Source: a virus. From it: DNA of 24,654 nt. How positions within the stretch are numbered: the first letter of the stretch is position 1; each line of letters begins with the position of its first letter. Both the position numbers and the translations under genes were made by a program. Below the pieces are notes generated by a model. The model was given only the letters and a program-made list of their open reading frames with translations. It was not told the origin of the DNA and searched no databases. The stretch lies in IMG/VR virus record IMGVR_UViG_3300031566_010334, positions 1 through 24,654 of that record; one strand, written 5' to 3'. Positions 15,381 to 23,041 of the stretch are shown here, piece after piece.

Positions 15381-16469
15381 ATGGAAAATAAACAAGAAAA
15401 AATTTTAGAATTTGTTGAAAGAATTGATAATAATGACTTCGGTTTTTATTTCTTTACTTTGGACACAAAAGGGAACCCACTTGCTGGGATTGCCAATATT
15501 TATGAACACGTAAAAGTCTTAAATGAATTAGGTTATAAGGCTTATATTTTACATGATAAAGATGATTATCACGGTGTCGGTGAATGGTTAGGCGAAAGTT
15601 ACGCTAAATTACCTCACGTATCAATAGAAAAAAAAGAATTAAATTTAAGTCCTATTGATTATTTGATTATCCCAGAAATATTCGCTAACGTGATGGAATC
15701 TGTTAAAGATTTCCCATGTAAAAAAATTGTACTTTCACAATCATATAATGCTATTCTAGAATTATTAAGAATAGGTGAAAGATGGGATTTTACTTATGGA
15801 TTTAGAGATATAATAACTACAAGTCAAAAACAAGGTGATTACATTAAAAGATTATTCCCAAGTGTGATTAACCATATTATCCCACCATCAATTCCTGATT
15901 ATTTCAAACCGAGTAACAAATTGAAGAAACCGATTATCTCTATTTTAACTAGAGACCAAAAATCAGCATTAAGGATTATTAAATCATTCTACTTACAATA
16001 TCCTATGTATAAATGGTTATCATTTAGGGAATTAAGAGGGTTGCCTAGAAAAACATTTGCAGAACAATTAGGGCAATCCTGTTTAGCTGTATGGGTTGAT
16101 GACATTTCAAGTTTTGGTACGTTCCCATTAGAATGTATTCAATCTGATACACCAGTTGTTGGTAAAATCCCTGATATGGTACCAGATTGGATGGAAGATG
16201 AAGGTTCAACCACATCAAACATTAAATTAAAAAATAATGGTATTTGGACCAACGATATTTTAGCAGTCCCAACATTGATTGCTGACTATATGAGGGCTTG
16301 GTTAGAAGATTCGATTCCTCAAGAATTTATAGATGGAATTAATGCATCTAAAGACCAATTTACTGAAGAAATTGTAAATGAGAAAATAAAGAATGTTTAC
16401 GGAAACTTCGTTCAAAAAAGAAAAGAAGAATTTGAAACATTACTAAAAATAGAAGAAAAAACCAAATAA
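15381..16469 (+). CDS. Putative GT-B fold glycosyltransferase (GT4-like)
   Basis: A 362-aa protein with two Rossmann-like halves. The N-terminal half has G-I-A-N-I-Y-E-H-V-K-V-L-N-E-L-G-Y-K-A, the typical 'G-x-x-x-x-x-x-x-x-A-L-x-x-x-G-H-x-V' acceptor-domain opening of GT4 enzymes. The C-terminal half has S-S-F-G-T-F-P-L-E-C-I-Q-S-D-T-P-V-V-G, matching the donor-binding E-x-F-G-x-x-x-x-E-A-M-A-x-G-x-P-V-V region, with the first glutamate not obvious. It lies well outside the glycan island, beside a GT-A enzyme and upstream of the sigma factor, and may glycosylate a phage component. The donor is unknown. Confidence 0.6.
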   Translation: MENKQEKILEFVERIDNNDFGFYFFTLDTKGNPLAGIANIYEHVKVLNELGYKAYILHDKDDYHGVGEWLGESYAKLPHVSIEKKELNLSPIDYLIIPEIFANVMESVKDFPCKKIVLSQSYNAILELLRIGERWDFTYGFRDIITTSQKQGDYIKRLFPSVINHIIPPSIPDYFKPSNKLKKPIISILTRDQKSALRIIKSFYLQYPMYKWLSFRELRGLPRKTFAEQLGQSCLAVWVDDISSFGTFPLECIQSDTPVVGKIPDMVPDWMEDEGSTTSNIKLKNNGIWTNDILAVPTLIADYMRAWLEDSIPQEFIDGINASKDQFTEEIVNEKIKNVYGNFVQKRKEEFETLLKIEEKTK

Positions 16470-16470
16470 G

Positions 16471-17259
16471 ATGAAAGAAGAAAATCAAATAAGTATAATT
16501 ATCCCAGTATTCAATGCTGATGAAACCTTTTTAAAGAGAGCAATTCTTAGTGTTTCTAAACAAATAGTAACACCAGATGCGTTAATTTTAGTTGTTAAAA
16601 AAGACTCTGATGATGTAAAATTAGTAGAAAAATTAACAAAAGAGATAAAAGTGCTTAATTATCAGATAGTTATTAATGAAGGCAATACAAATTTTCAAGC
16701 CCAATTAAATTTAGGTGTAAAAGAATGTAAAACCGATTGGTTTATATTTCTTGAGCAAGATGATGAATTGGCCAGAATATGGGTTAATAATGTAATCGAC
16801 TATAGATTGGACCAACCGAATGTTAATATCTTTTTACCAATGGTATTAGATGTAACACCAGCGGACCAATTTTTGAACTTTACAAATGAAGCCGTTTGGG
16901 CATCCCAATTCTCTGATGAACTTGGAATTTTAGACAATGCATCTTTATTAAGATATCAAAATTTTAATATCGATGGTATGGCAGTACTTAAAGAAGCCTA
17001 CGAAGAATATGGTGGGCTTAAAGAAAGTATGAAATTAAGCTTTATCTATGAATTCTTATTAAGAATGACCCATAACCCATGTAGAGTTATGGTAATACCT
17101 AAATTAGCGTACAAACACGTAAACGAAAGAGAAGGTAGTCTTTGGAGTACATATAAAAAAGAACTTTCCCTAGATGAATCAAGATGGTGGTTAAGTTTGG
17201 CTAAGAAAGAATGTTATCATCTTGATGATAGAAACATTCTTTACAAAAAAAAGGACTAA
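16471..17259 (+). CDS. Family 2 (GT-A) glycosyltransferase
   Basis: A 262-aa protein with a clear GT2 start: I-S-I-I-I-P-V-F-N-A-D (residues 7-17), then a helix with L-K-R-A-I-L-S-V-S-K-Q, N-E-G-N-T-N-F-Q-A-Q-L-N-L-G-V and D-W-F-I-F-L-E-Q-D-D-E-L, where Q-D-D occupies the D-x-D metal site. Later E-Y-G-G-L-K-E-S and Y-E-F-L-L-R-M match the acceptor and E-D regions. It begins one base after the GT-B stop, so the two glycosyltransferases probably act in succession on the same acceptor. Confidence 0.75.
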   Translation: MKEENQISIIIPVFNADETFLKRAILSVSKQIVTPDALILVVKKDSDDVKLVEKLTKEIKVLNYQIVINEGNTNFQAQLNLGVKECKTDWFIFLEQDDELARIWVNNVIDYRLDQPNVNIFLPMVLDVTPADQFLNFTNEAVWASQFSDELGILDNASLLRYQNFNIDGMAVLKEAYEEYGGLKESMKLSFIYEFLLRMTHNPCRVMVIPKLAYKHVNEREGSLWSTYKKELSLDESRWWLSLAKKECYHLDDRNILYKKKD

Positions 17260-17265
17260 GTATTA

Positions 17266-18009
17266 ATGACTAAACGAAGAGGTCGTAAAAGAAAAAATGG
17301 TTTATATTTTGGTGCAGTACAAGAAAAAGCAGTTGTAGAATTTTTAAATGAAGAAGACCCAGCAATTAGAAATAAAATTTATAATGAGCATTTAAGAGAT
17401 GCATTTGACACCATGATTGATTCAATCATTAGACGTTATAAATTATATAGAAACAGCTATTCATTTGAAGCTATTCACAGTGATACTTTATCATACCTTA
17501 TACTGAAAGCAGATAAATTCGATTCCAGTAAGGGTAAACGTGCCTATTCTTATTATGGTACCATATGTAAACATTATCTTTTAGGTTTATTAATAAAGGA
17601 CGATAAACAGTTAAATCAAATGGCTGATTTCGATTCTTCAATGTCAACAATACATAAACAAGACGATTATGTATATTCATTACCCGAAAGTGATTACGGG
17701 TTATCTGATTTAATAGACACTATCATAGAAGAACTTAAAATAGAACTTAAAACCAATGAAAATGATAGTAAGAAGAAGTTAACTGAAAATGAAAGAAAAG
17801 TAGGTGAAGCGTTAGTTGATATACTTAGTGAGTGGGAAAACCTATTTGAATCTTTACAAGGTGGTAGTAAATTCAATAAAAATATGATTTTAGCTACCAT
17901 TAGGGAAAACACCAACCTTGTAACTAAAGATATTAGACTTGCAATGCGTAGGTATAAAAATATTTACAACCTAATCAAAGAAGATAAAATAGATAAGGGT
18001 TATTTGTAA
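17266..18009 (+). CDS. Late-transcription sigma factor, T4 gp55-like
   Basis: A 247-aa protein with a very basic N-terminus (T-K-R-R-G-R-K-R-K). The segment D-T-L-S-Y-L-I-L-K-A-D-K-F-D-S-S-K-G-K (73-91) followed by A-Y-S-Y-Y-G-T-I-C-K-H-Y-L-L-G (93-107) is the sigma region 2-like core as it appears in gp55-type late sigma factors of T4-related phages, matching the F-D-x-x-x-G-x-x-F-x-x-Y-x-x-x-x-I pattern. The C-terminal half is a charged helical extension. gp55 directs host RNA polymerase to TATAAATA late promoters; such octamers lie at 23698 and 23752. The family call is made by eye and would be easy to confirm by profile search. Confidence 0.7.
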   Translation: MTKRRGRKRKNGLYFGAVQEKAVVEFLNEEDPAIRNKIYNEHLRDAFDTMIDSIIRRYKLYRNSYSFEAIHSDTLSYLILKADKFDSSKGKRAYSYYGTICKHYLLGLLIKDDKQLNQMADFDSSMSTIHKQDDYVYSLPESDYGLSDLIDTIIEELKIELKTNENDSKKKLTENERKVGEALVDILSEWENLFESLQGGSKFNKNMILATIRENTNLVTKDIRLAMRRYKNIYNLIKEDKIDKGYL

Positions 18010-18027
18010 TAAAAGCCTAAAACCACC

Positions 18028-18043
18028 TATTTATAATAAAAAG
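18028..18043 (+). promoter_or_regulatory. 16-base AT element upstream of the morphogenesis block (copy 1)
   Basis: TATTTATAATAAAAAG lies seven bases before the ATG at 18051. It matches the element at 21425-21440 at 14 of 16 positions. It could be a late promoter of the phage sigma factor or an A-rich translation enhancer. Function is not shown by the sequence. Confidence 0.35.
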
Positions 18044-18050
18044 ATATATT

Positions 18051-18422
18051 ATGCCCAGAGCCACAAAACAAAAAATAGAAATTAATAACAGCAATTCTCT
18101 TCAGAATATAATGCAAGAAGTTTACAATAATGCTTGCGGTATGATTCAAGATGCTCAAAAAGTAATCAATGAAGTTGATTCTGGTTCATCACCAGAAGAT
18201 GTTGATGATTGGGTTAAAATAGCCAAAGCAAAAACAGACGCTTTAAAACTTAAGGATTCAGCAATAAAAATCAAATTAGATGTTGGTAAATTACAAAGTG
18301 ATATCATTAAACATAATGGTGATATTGCTGCGGCAGTTGGTAATAACCAAGAAATTGTTAGTAAAGATAGTTTTGCCAGAATTAGAGAAATGGTTAACAA
18401 TAGAGACTCAAAATCTGAATAA
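18051..18422 (+). CDS. Small helical phage protein, 123 aa
   Basis: The protein begins basic (P-R-A-T-K-Q-K), then is mostly helical with heptad-like hydrophobic spacing from about residue 17 to 95, including a D-A-L-K-L-K-D-S-A-I-K-I-K-L-D-V run. It has no signal or membrane segment. The size, helical content, and position at the head of the morphogenesis genes would suit a small terminase-like subunit (gp16 type) or an assembly chaperone, but I see no decisive motif. It follows the sigma factor gene by 41 bases, the largest plus-strand gap in this part, and has a candidate regulatory element immediately upstream. Confidence 0.5.
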   Translation: MPRATKQKIEINNSNSLQNIMQEVYNNACGMIQDAQKVINEVDSGSSPEDVDDWVKIAKAKTDALKLKDSAIKIKLDVGKLQSDIIKHNGDIAAAVGNNQEIVSKDSFARIREMVNNRDSKSE

Positions 18423-18431
18423 AATTTTATA

Positions 18432-19889
18432 ATGGATGTTACTAGAGAAAAATCTAATGTATTCGGTCAAATAGCTGCATTAAGGGTTTCCAGCGAAGGT
18501 TACCCTAAAATGTCTTTGCTGAATTCTCTAGAATCCATATCCCAAAAAACAAATAGCTTAGATTTCCTAATAGACTTACACAAGGCTTTAATTGGTTTCG
18601 AATCACTTAAAGAATCTTTAGTAGAAGTATTAACATATAATTTAGAAGAAATTGAATTAGAGATTAAAAAAGCACTTAAAAAATCTTTAAAATCTATGGT
18701 TAGTTGTAGTATAAACCCTTCTATACCACAAGACTTCATTGATAATGGAATTACATTAGAATTAAATAAAATTGATTTACTTGATATCTTTAAAGTAGAC
18801 CCTTTATCTAGTGCTGGTAAATTATTTTATGATGATAGGGAAAGTTTATTAAATAGTACCGACTTCAACACATACTTGTATAACACAATCCAAGATAATG
18901 GTGGAACCAACGCTTGGGGATTACAAACAACTAATAATGAAATCCTTCAAATAAGATTTGATGAAAATGGGTCAGACGCTAACTCACCTAACAATACTAT
19001 AAACGTAAAACCAAGTGATTATTACAGTAACACAGCATACAATAGAAAATTACCAGATTTAAATAATGATTATATTGATAGTATAAAGTTATTCAATCCT
19101 CAAAAATTGATTAACAATATTATTGAATCTATTTTTGGCACTCTTAGTATACACATAGGTAAAAGCAAAGAACAAATAAAAAATGAGATTAGAATTGAAG
19201 ATATTATCAATAGGATTATAAATACTGATGAAGAAATCGTTATCGATGATAGTTATTTTCTTTTTAGCAACGAAGAAATAAGTTCAATTGATTATAGAGC
19301 TGAGATTAGAAGACAAGGTAAAACTATAATAACCACTTGCGGTAATGTCGAATCAACAGTATCTATTGAAAATTTATCTAATTTAAACGATGAATTAGAT
19401 GATTTAAATGATGAACCTAATACTCCACAATTAATTGAAATAACCAACACTATAGTTAAAAGCGGTTTAGACACATTAGCTGATAATTCAGCCGATAATG
19501 TGAATGAAAAAGATAAGTTAAATATTAAAATTAATTTTATTGAAAAAATGTTAAAACATTTGATGTCAGCAATAGTGAATGTAATCTTATCACCAAAATT
19601 AATTATAATATTAGCCGTAAATCATGCTATTGTTTATGGTGAAACATTTAATAATACAGAAGACTTTATTAGTAAAAATAGAAGTTTAATTACTGAAGTT
19701 TTAAAAACTATTAGAAATGCGGTAATCGCTATTTTAATGGAAAAGATATTAAAACAAATAAAAATTTTAGTAACAGATAATATAATAAAAACTCAAATTG
19801 AAAGAGTTAAATTTAAAAAAGCTCAGACAGCTAGTTTAGTAGGTATACCAACTGACTTACTTAGACAAATATCTGGATTAATAACTTAA
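18432..19889 (+). CDS. Large helical virion-region protein of unknown function, 485 aa
   Basis: I do not recognise a named family. The N-terminal 90 residues and the C-terminal 130 residues are strongly helical. The middle is rich in N, D, S and T (N-N-T-I-N-V, D-D-L-N-D-E-P-N), as in linker or beta regions of virion proteins. Residues about 375-400 form a long apolar helix (V-I-L-S-P-K-L-I-I-I-L-A-V) that could be buried in an assembly or cross a membrane. The next genes run from 3 bases after its stop to the gp5-like hub. Best guess is a baseplate or tail component, inferred from location only. Confidence 0.5.
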   Translation: MDVTREKSNVFGQIAALRVSSEGYPKMSLLNSLESISQKTNSLDFLIDLHKALIGFESLKESLVEVLTYNLEEIELEIKKALKKSLKSMVSCSINPSIPQDFIDNGITLELNKIDLLDIFKVDPLSSAGKLFYDDRESLLNSTDFNTYLYNTIQDNGGTNAWGLQTTNNEILQIRFDENGSDANSPNNTINVKPSDYYSNTAYNRKLPDLNNDYIDSIKLFNPQKLINNIIESIFGTLSIHIGKSKEQIKNEIRIEDIINRIINTDEEIVIDDSYFLFSNEEISSIDYRAEIRRQGKTIITTCGNVESTVSIENLSNLNDELDDLNDEPNTPQLIEITNTIVKSGLDTLADNSADNVNEKDKLNIKINFIEKMLKHLMSAIVNVILSPKLIIILAVNHAIVYGETFNNTEDFISKNRSLITEVLKTIRNAVIAILMEKILKQIKILVTDNIIKTQIERVKFKKAQTASLVGIPTDLLRQISGLIT

Positions 19890-19892
19890 ATT

Positions 19893-20297
19893 ATGGCACA
19901 AGCAAGTTCAATGACAAACGTTATAAATACGCTAAAAGCAGCTTTCTCTGTACCTAGAACACCAATAGAGAGCATACCACCTCAATTACTTTTGGTTGGT
20001 GCTAGATTAAGACCAGGTTTAAGTTCTAGAAATGTAGCCGCTAGAGTTATAGCTAGACAATCAGAAACTGGTGCGCCAGTAGGTGATATTTTTTCTGAAA
20101 ATTCCAACGTTATGGAATCAATGATTGTTGTAATTGTTGAAGAGGTAATCAGTGCTTTACAGTTAGATGCTAAAATAGAAATTGTTGTTCCACCTGGTGT
20201 TCAGGTAACCACAACAGGTTTAGGTAATATGGGTGGCCCTGTTATAAGTCAAGGCGCAACAACAGCGATAGCTAAAGGTGAAGGCGTAATTAGATAA
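19893..20297 (+). CDS. Conserved-type phage structural-region protein, 134 aa
   Basis: A compact protein with a P-P-Q-L-L-L-V-G-A-R-L-R-P-G-L-S-S-R segment (24 to 43) followed by A-A-R-V-I-A-R-Q-S-E-T-G-A-P-V-G and a C-terminal half rich in glycine and threonine (I-E-I-V-V-P-P-G-V-Q-V-T-T-T-G). I recall this arrangement from uncharacterised proteins beside baseplate genes in T4-like phages, but cannot name a function. Fewer lysines and more alanine and glycine than its neighbours, as expected for a packed structural subunit. The next small gene starts three bases after its stop. Confidence 0.5.
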   Translation: MAQASSMTNVINTLKAAFSVPRTPIESIPPQLLLVGARLRPGLSSRNVAARVIARQSETGAPVGDIFSENSNVMESMIVVIVEEVISALQLDAKIEIVVPPGVQVTTTGLGNMGGPVISQGATTAIAKGEGVIR

Positions 20298-20299
20298 TT

Positions 20300-20470
20300 A
20301 TGAATTACGAAGAAATGTCAAATACAGAGATAATTACTATTCATATAGAAATGAATGAAGAATATGAGGCTATCAAAACCCAAATCCTTCAACTCGTAGA
20401 AAAAATGGATAGAATGGATGTTGAATATGCTAAAGGAAAAGCAGTTTTAAATAAAAGATTACAAAGATAA
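20300..20470 (+). CDS. Small helical protein, 56 aa
   Basis: An ATG at 20300 opens a 56-codon frame ending at the TAA 20468-20470, whose last base is the first base of the next ATG (TAATG). Without it there would be a 172-base hole in an otherwise packed operon. The product is acidic at the N-terminus (N-Y-E-E-M-S-N-T-E) and has one long amphipathic helix (Y-E-A-I-K-T-Q-I-L-Q-L-V-E-K-M) ending in a basic tail (N-K-R-L-Q-R), suited to coiled-coil contact with a partner. Function unknown. Confidence 0.65.
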   Translation: MNYEEMSNTEIITIHIEMNEEYEAIKTQILQLVEKMDRMDVEYAKGKAVLNKRLQR

Positions 20471-21414
20471 TGAGTAATAAATATGCATATGGTGGTGGCA
20501 GTATATATAATAAAGGCTCTAAGAGGCGTTTAGAGAGCACTATATACTATTATGGCAAGGTTGTGTCCAATTTTGATGAAGTGGGCGCAAATCGCATTAA
20601 AGTGCGTATTACTGGCGTTGATGACACTATTGTTAACGATGAGTTAACCTACGCATTCCCAATGTTGCAAAAATTCTTTCATGTTGTACCAAAAGTAGGT
20701 GAAACTGTTTTGGTATTTATTCCAGATAGTAGAAATCCTTTCATTGATAGATTATATTTAGGCCCAATTATTTCTCAACCGCAAAATTTATTAAAAGATA
20801 GTGAATTATTTTCTTCTAAATCAACTTTAAGTAGTGGAATAAAACAAGCTCAACCAGCACCGTTTACCATACCTGAAAATAAAGGTGTTTACCCTAATAT
20901 AACCGATATCGCCATTCAAGGTAGAAACAATTCTGATATAATTCTTAAAGAAAAACAAGTATTACTTAGAGCTGGACAATTTGATTCAAATATATCAAAA
21001 GGAGAAATTCCTAAATTCAATTTAATAAATCCATCATATATTCAAATTAAGCATGATGTGGTATTGGTTGAAAAAACGGAAAATAGGGCTACCGAATTTG
21101 GTGGTACCATAAACGTGGTGAGCAATAAAATTAATTTATTGACTCATAAAAATGGAACACCAAGATTTAAATTGAATAACCAAGATGATATGGTTACTGA
21201 TGAAGAAATTCAAAAGATTATAAATGAAGCACACCCATTGGTCTTTGGCGATAACTTAATCGATTTTATAAAAATATTAATAAACGCATTCACAAATCAT
21301 GTGCATGCATATCCAGGTATGAAACCACAAGACCTTTCTGGTTCTAATGATATTGATAAATTGCTTGAATACAATTTACAATCATTACTATCTAAAAATA
21401 TACGGATTAATTAA
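20470..21414 (+). CDS. Baseplate hub/spike protein with gp5-like OB domain
   Basis: A 314-aa protein. Residues about 25-105 read like the N-terminal OB-fold of T4 gp5/VgrG-type hub proteins: Y-Y-G-K-V-V-S-N-F-D, R-I-K-V-R-I-T-G-V-D-D, A-F-P-M-L-Q-K-F-F-H-V-V-P-K-V-G-E-T-V-L-V-F-I-P, then D-R-L-Y-L-G-P-I-I-S. No lysozyme domain is visible, and the C-terminal half lacks a long V-x-G-x-x-x-x repeat needle, so this is a short hub form. A late segment, F-T-N-H-V-H-A-Y-P-G, resembles the H-x-H tip motif of some phage spikes that bind metal. The protein would sit at the tip of a contractile tail. Confidence 0.65.
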   Translation: MSNKYAYGGGSIYNKGSKRRLESTIYYYGKVVSNFDEVGANRIKVRITGVDDTIVNDELTYAFPMLQKFFHVVPKVGETVLVFIPDSRNPFIDRLYLGPIISQPQNLLKDSELFSSKSTLSSGIKQAQPAPFTIPENKGVYPNITDIAIQGRNNSDIILKEKQVLLRAGQFDSNISKGEIPKFNLINPSYIQIKHDVVLVEKTENRATEFGGTINVVSNKINLLTHKNGTPRFKLNNQDDMVTDEEIQKIINEAHPLVFGDNLIDFIKILINAFTNHVHAYPGMKPQDLSGSNDIDKLLEYNLQSLLSKNIRIN

Positions 21415-21424
21415 TATTATTAGA

Positions 21425-21440
21425 TATTTATTATAAAAAC
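21425..21440 (+). promoter_or_regulatory. 16-base AT element (copy 2)
   Basis: TATTTATTATAAAAAC lies five bases before the ATG at 21446, in the 31-base gap after the hub gene. It matches the element at 18028-18043 at 14 of 16 positions and stands at nearly the same distance from a start codon. Promoter or translation element, undecided. Confidence 0.35.
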
Positions 21441-21445
21441 AAGTA

Positions 21446-22864
21446 ATGGTAATAAGAACATATTTTGACAGGAACAATACTTTAGTGTATAACCAAACTA
21501 CAAACACTGGTAAAAATCCTGTAGCTGAATTATTTTATGGTGGTGTTCCAGAAACGAAAAATCCACTATTCACAAGATATATTTTTCAATTCGATACTTC
21601 AAGAATTGAAGGATTTAGGTCAAAAGGTATGTTCCCAGATTTATCTAAAATAACCCACACTCTTAGAATGACCAACACAAGTACATTTGATGAAACTTTA
21701 TTGGGAAAAGAAACAGGTGATGGTAAAGATAGAAATTCTTCATTCAACTTAAACTTATTCGCAGTAAATCAAGATTGGGATGAGGGTATTGGTTATGATT
21801 TTGCTGGTCAAAAATATTTTTCATTATCTGATGCAACAGTATTAAGTAATGCCGCATCAAATTGGGGTGAAGCTCAAACTGGAACCGATTGGAGTAATAG
21901 TGGTGTATTTAGTGCTTGGACAGGCATAACTATTTTAGCCACACAACATTTCGAAGATGGTAATGAAAATCTTGAAATTGATATTACTAATATTGTAAAT
22001 GCTTACTTAACAGGTGGTACAAATTATGGTTTGGGTTTAGCATTCGATGAAGGTATGGAAATATCCATTGAAGATAATCTAAAATATGTCGGTTTCTTTA
22101 CCAGACATACACAAACATTCTATGAGCCTTATATAGAAACAAGATATGCAGATTCTATCATAGATAATAGAGGTAATTTTTACTTAGATAAACTTAACAA
22201 ACTTTATTTATATGTTAATTTAGGTGGCGTACCAACTGATGTAGATTCTATGTCAGGCATGGGCGTAACTATTTTAGACAATGCTGGTGAAACTTTTTCA
22301 TCATTTACAAGTAGTGACATCACTCATGTAACTCAAGGAGTATATTCAATTGAATTATTGGTACCTACCACAAATGTTGGTTGTGTATTATATGAAGATA
22401 TTTGGACTGGAGTAACCATCAATGGAATTACTAGACCAGCCATTGAATTAGAATTTGAGTTGAAATCTGCTGATGGTTATTATAACATCGGTTCTGATTC
22501 TTCAGTACCTAAACAGTTCACTTTTAACGTTTCAGGTATTAAAGATAAAGAAAAAATCAATAGGGGTGATATAAGGAAAGTTAGAATTATGGCTAGAGTT
22601 CCTTACACAACAAACCAACAAGAAGTGTTGGATTCATTAGAATATAGGCTATATACCAGAGAAGGTAAAGCTGAATATACAGTTATTGATTATGCGCCAG
22701 TAGAATTGGCATTTAACTACAATTATTTCTTATTAGATACAGCTAGTCTTGTCCCAACAAGATACTACTTAGATGTTAAAGCAACATCAAGCTACGAAGT
22801 GACCACAACTAAAAATATTATTAGTTTTGACATTACGAGCCAAGTAGATGAAAGAAAGGGTTAA
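21446..22864 (+). CDS. Beta-rich virion protein with DNRLRE-like N-terminal domain
   Basis: A 472-aa protein rich in aromatic residues, T, N, G and D, with few lysine-rich helices, typical of a tail or baseplate surface protein. The first 230 residues follow the layout of DNRLRE-type beta-sandwich domains: R-Y-I-F-Q-F-D-T-S-R-I, T-H-T-L-R-M-T-N-T, L-N-L-F-A-V-N-Q-D-W-D-E-G, a glycine/tryptophan-rich loop, L-E-I-D-I-T-N-I-V-N-A-Y, then G-L-G-L-A-F-D-E. The remainder looks like two further Ig-like or beta-sandwich domains. A carbohydrate- or surface-binding role is plausible, but specificity is unknown. Its last codons overlap the next small gene. Confidence 0.55.
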   Translation: MVIRTYFDRNNTLVYNQTTNTGKNPVAELFYGGVPETKNPLFTRYIFQFDTSRIEGFRSKGMFPDLSKITHTLRMTNTSTFDETLLGKETGDGKDRNSSFNLNLFAVNQDWDEGIGYDFAGQKYFSLSDATVLSNAASNWGEAQTGTDWSNSGVFSAWTGITILATQHFEDGNENLEIDITNIVNAYLTGGTNYGLGLAFDEGMEISIEDNLKYVGFFTRHTQTFYEPYIETRYADSIIDNRGNFYLDKLNKLYLYVNLGGVPTDVDSMSGMGVTILDNAGETFSSFTSSDITHVTQGVYSIELLVPTTNVGCVLYEDIWTGVTINGITRPAIELEFELKSADGYYNIGSDSSVPKQFTFNVSGIKDKEKINRGDIRKVRIMARVPYTTNQQEVLDSLEYRLYTREGKAEYTVIDYAPVELAFNYNYFLLDTASLVPTRYYLDVKATSSYEVTTTKNIISFDITSQVDERKG

Positions 22865-23012
22865 AATAGAAGATTCTAAATGTATCAACACTAAATGTCC
22901 AATAAATCAATATTGCTACACTTACAATAATTCAGCAACCAAAATAGTTTGGTTCGACTTCTTTTATATTAACAAAAACCACATGGGTTGTGATTTTTAT
23001 TCAAAATTATAG
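22848..23012 (+). CDS. Small cysteine-containing protein, 54 aa
   Basis: An ATG at 22848, overlapping the previous stop by 17 bases, opens a 54-codon frame ending with TAG 23010-23012. The protein is M-K-E-R-V-K-I-E-D-S followed by a region with four cysteines at positions 12, 17, 23 and 48 (K-C-I-N-T-K-C-P, Q-Y-C-Y-T, G-C-D-F-Y). The spacing could bind a zinc ion or form disulphides. It fills the end of the plus-strand operon before the convergent minus-strand gene. I do not recognise it; the regular frame and coupling support a real gene. Confidence 0.55.
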   Translation: MKERVKIEDSKCINTKCPINQYCYTYNNSATKIVWFDFFYINKNHMGCDFYSKL

Positions 23013-23041
23013 TTTACTTATTTGAAATTTTAGGTTCATAA

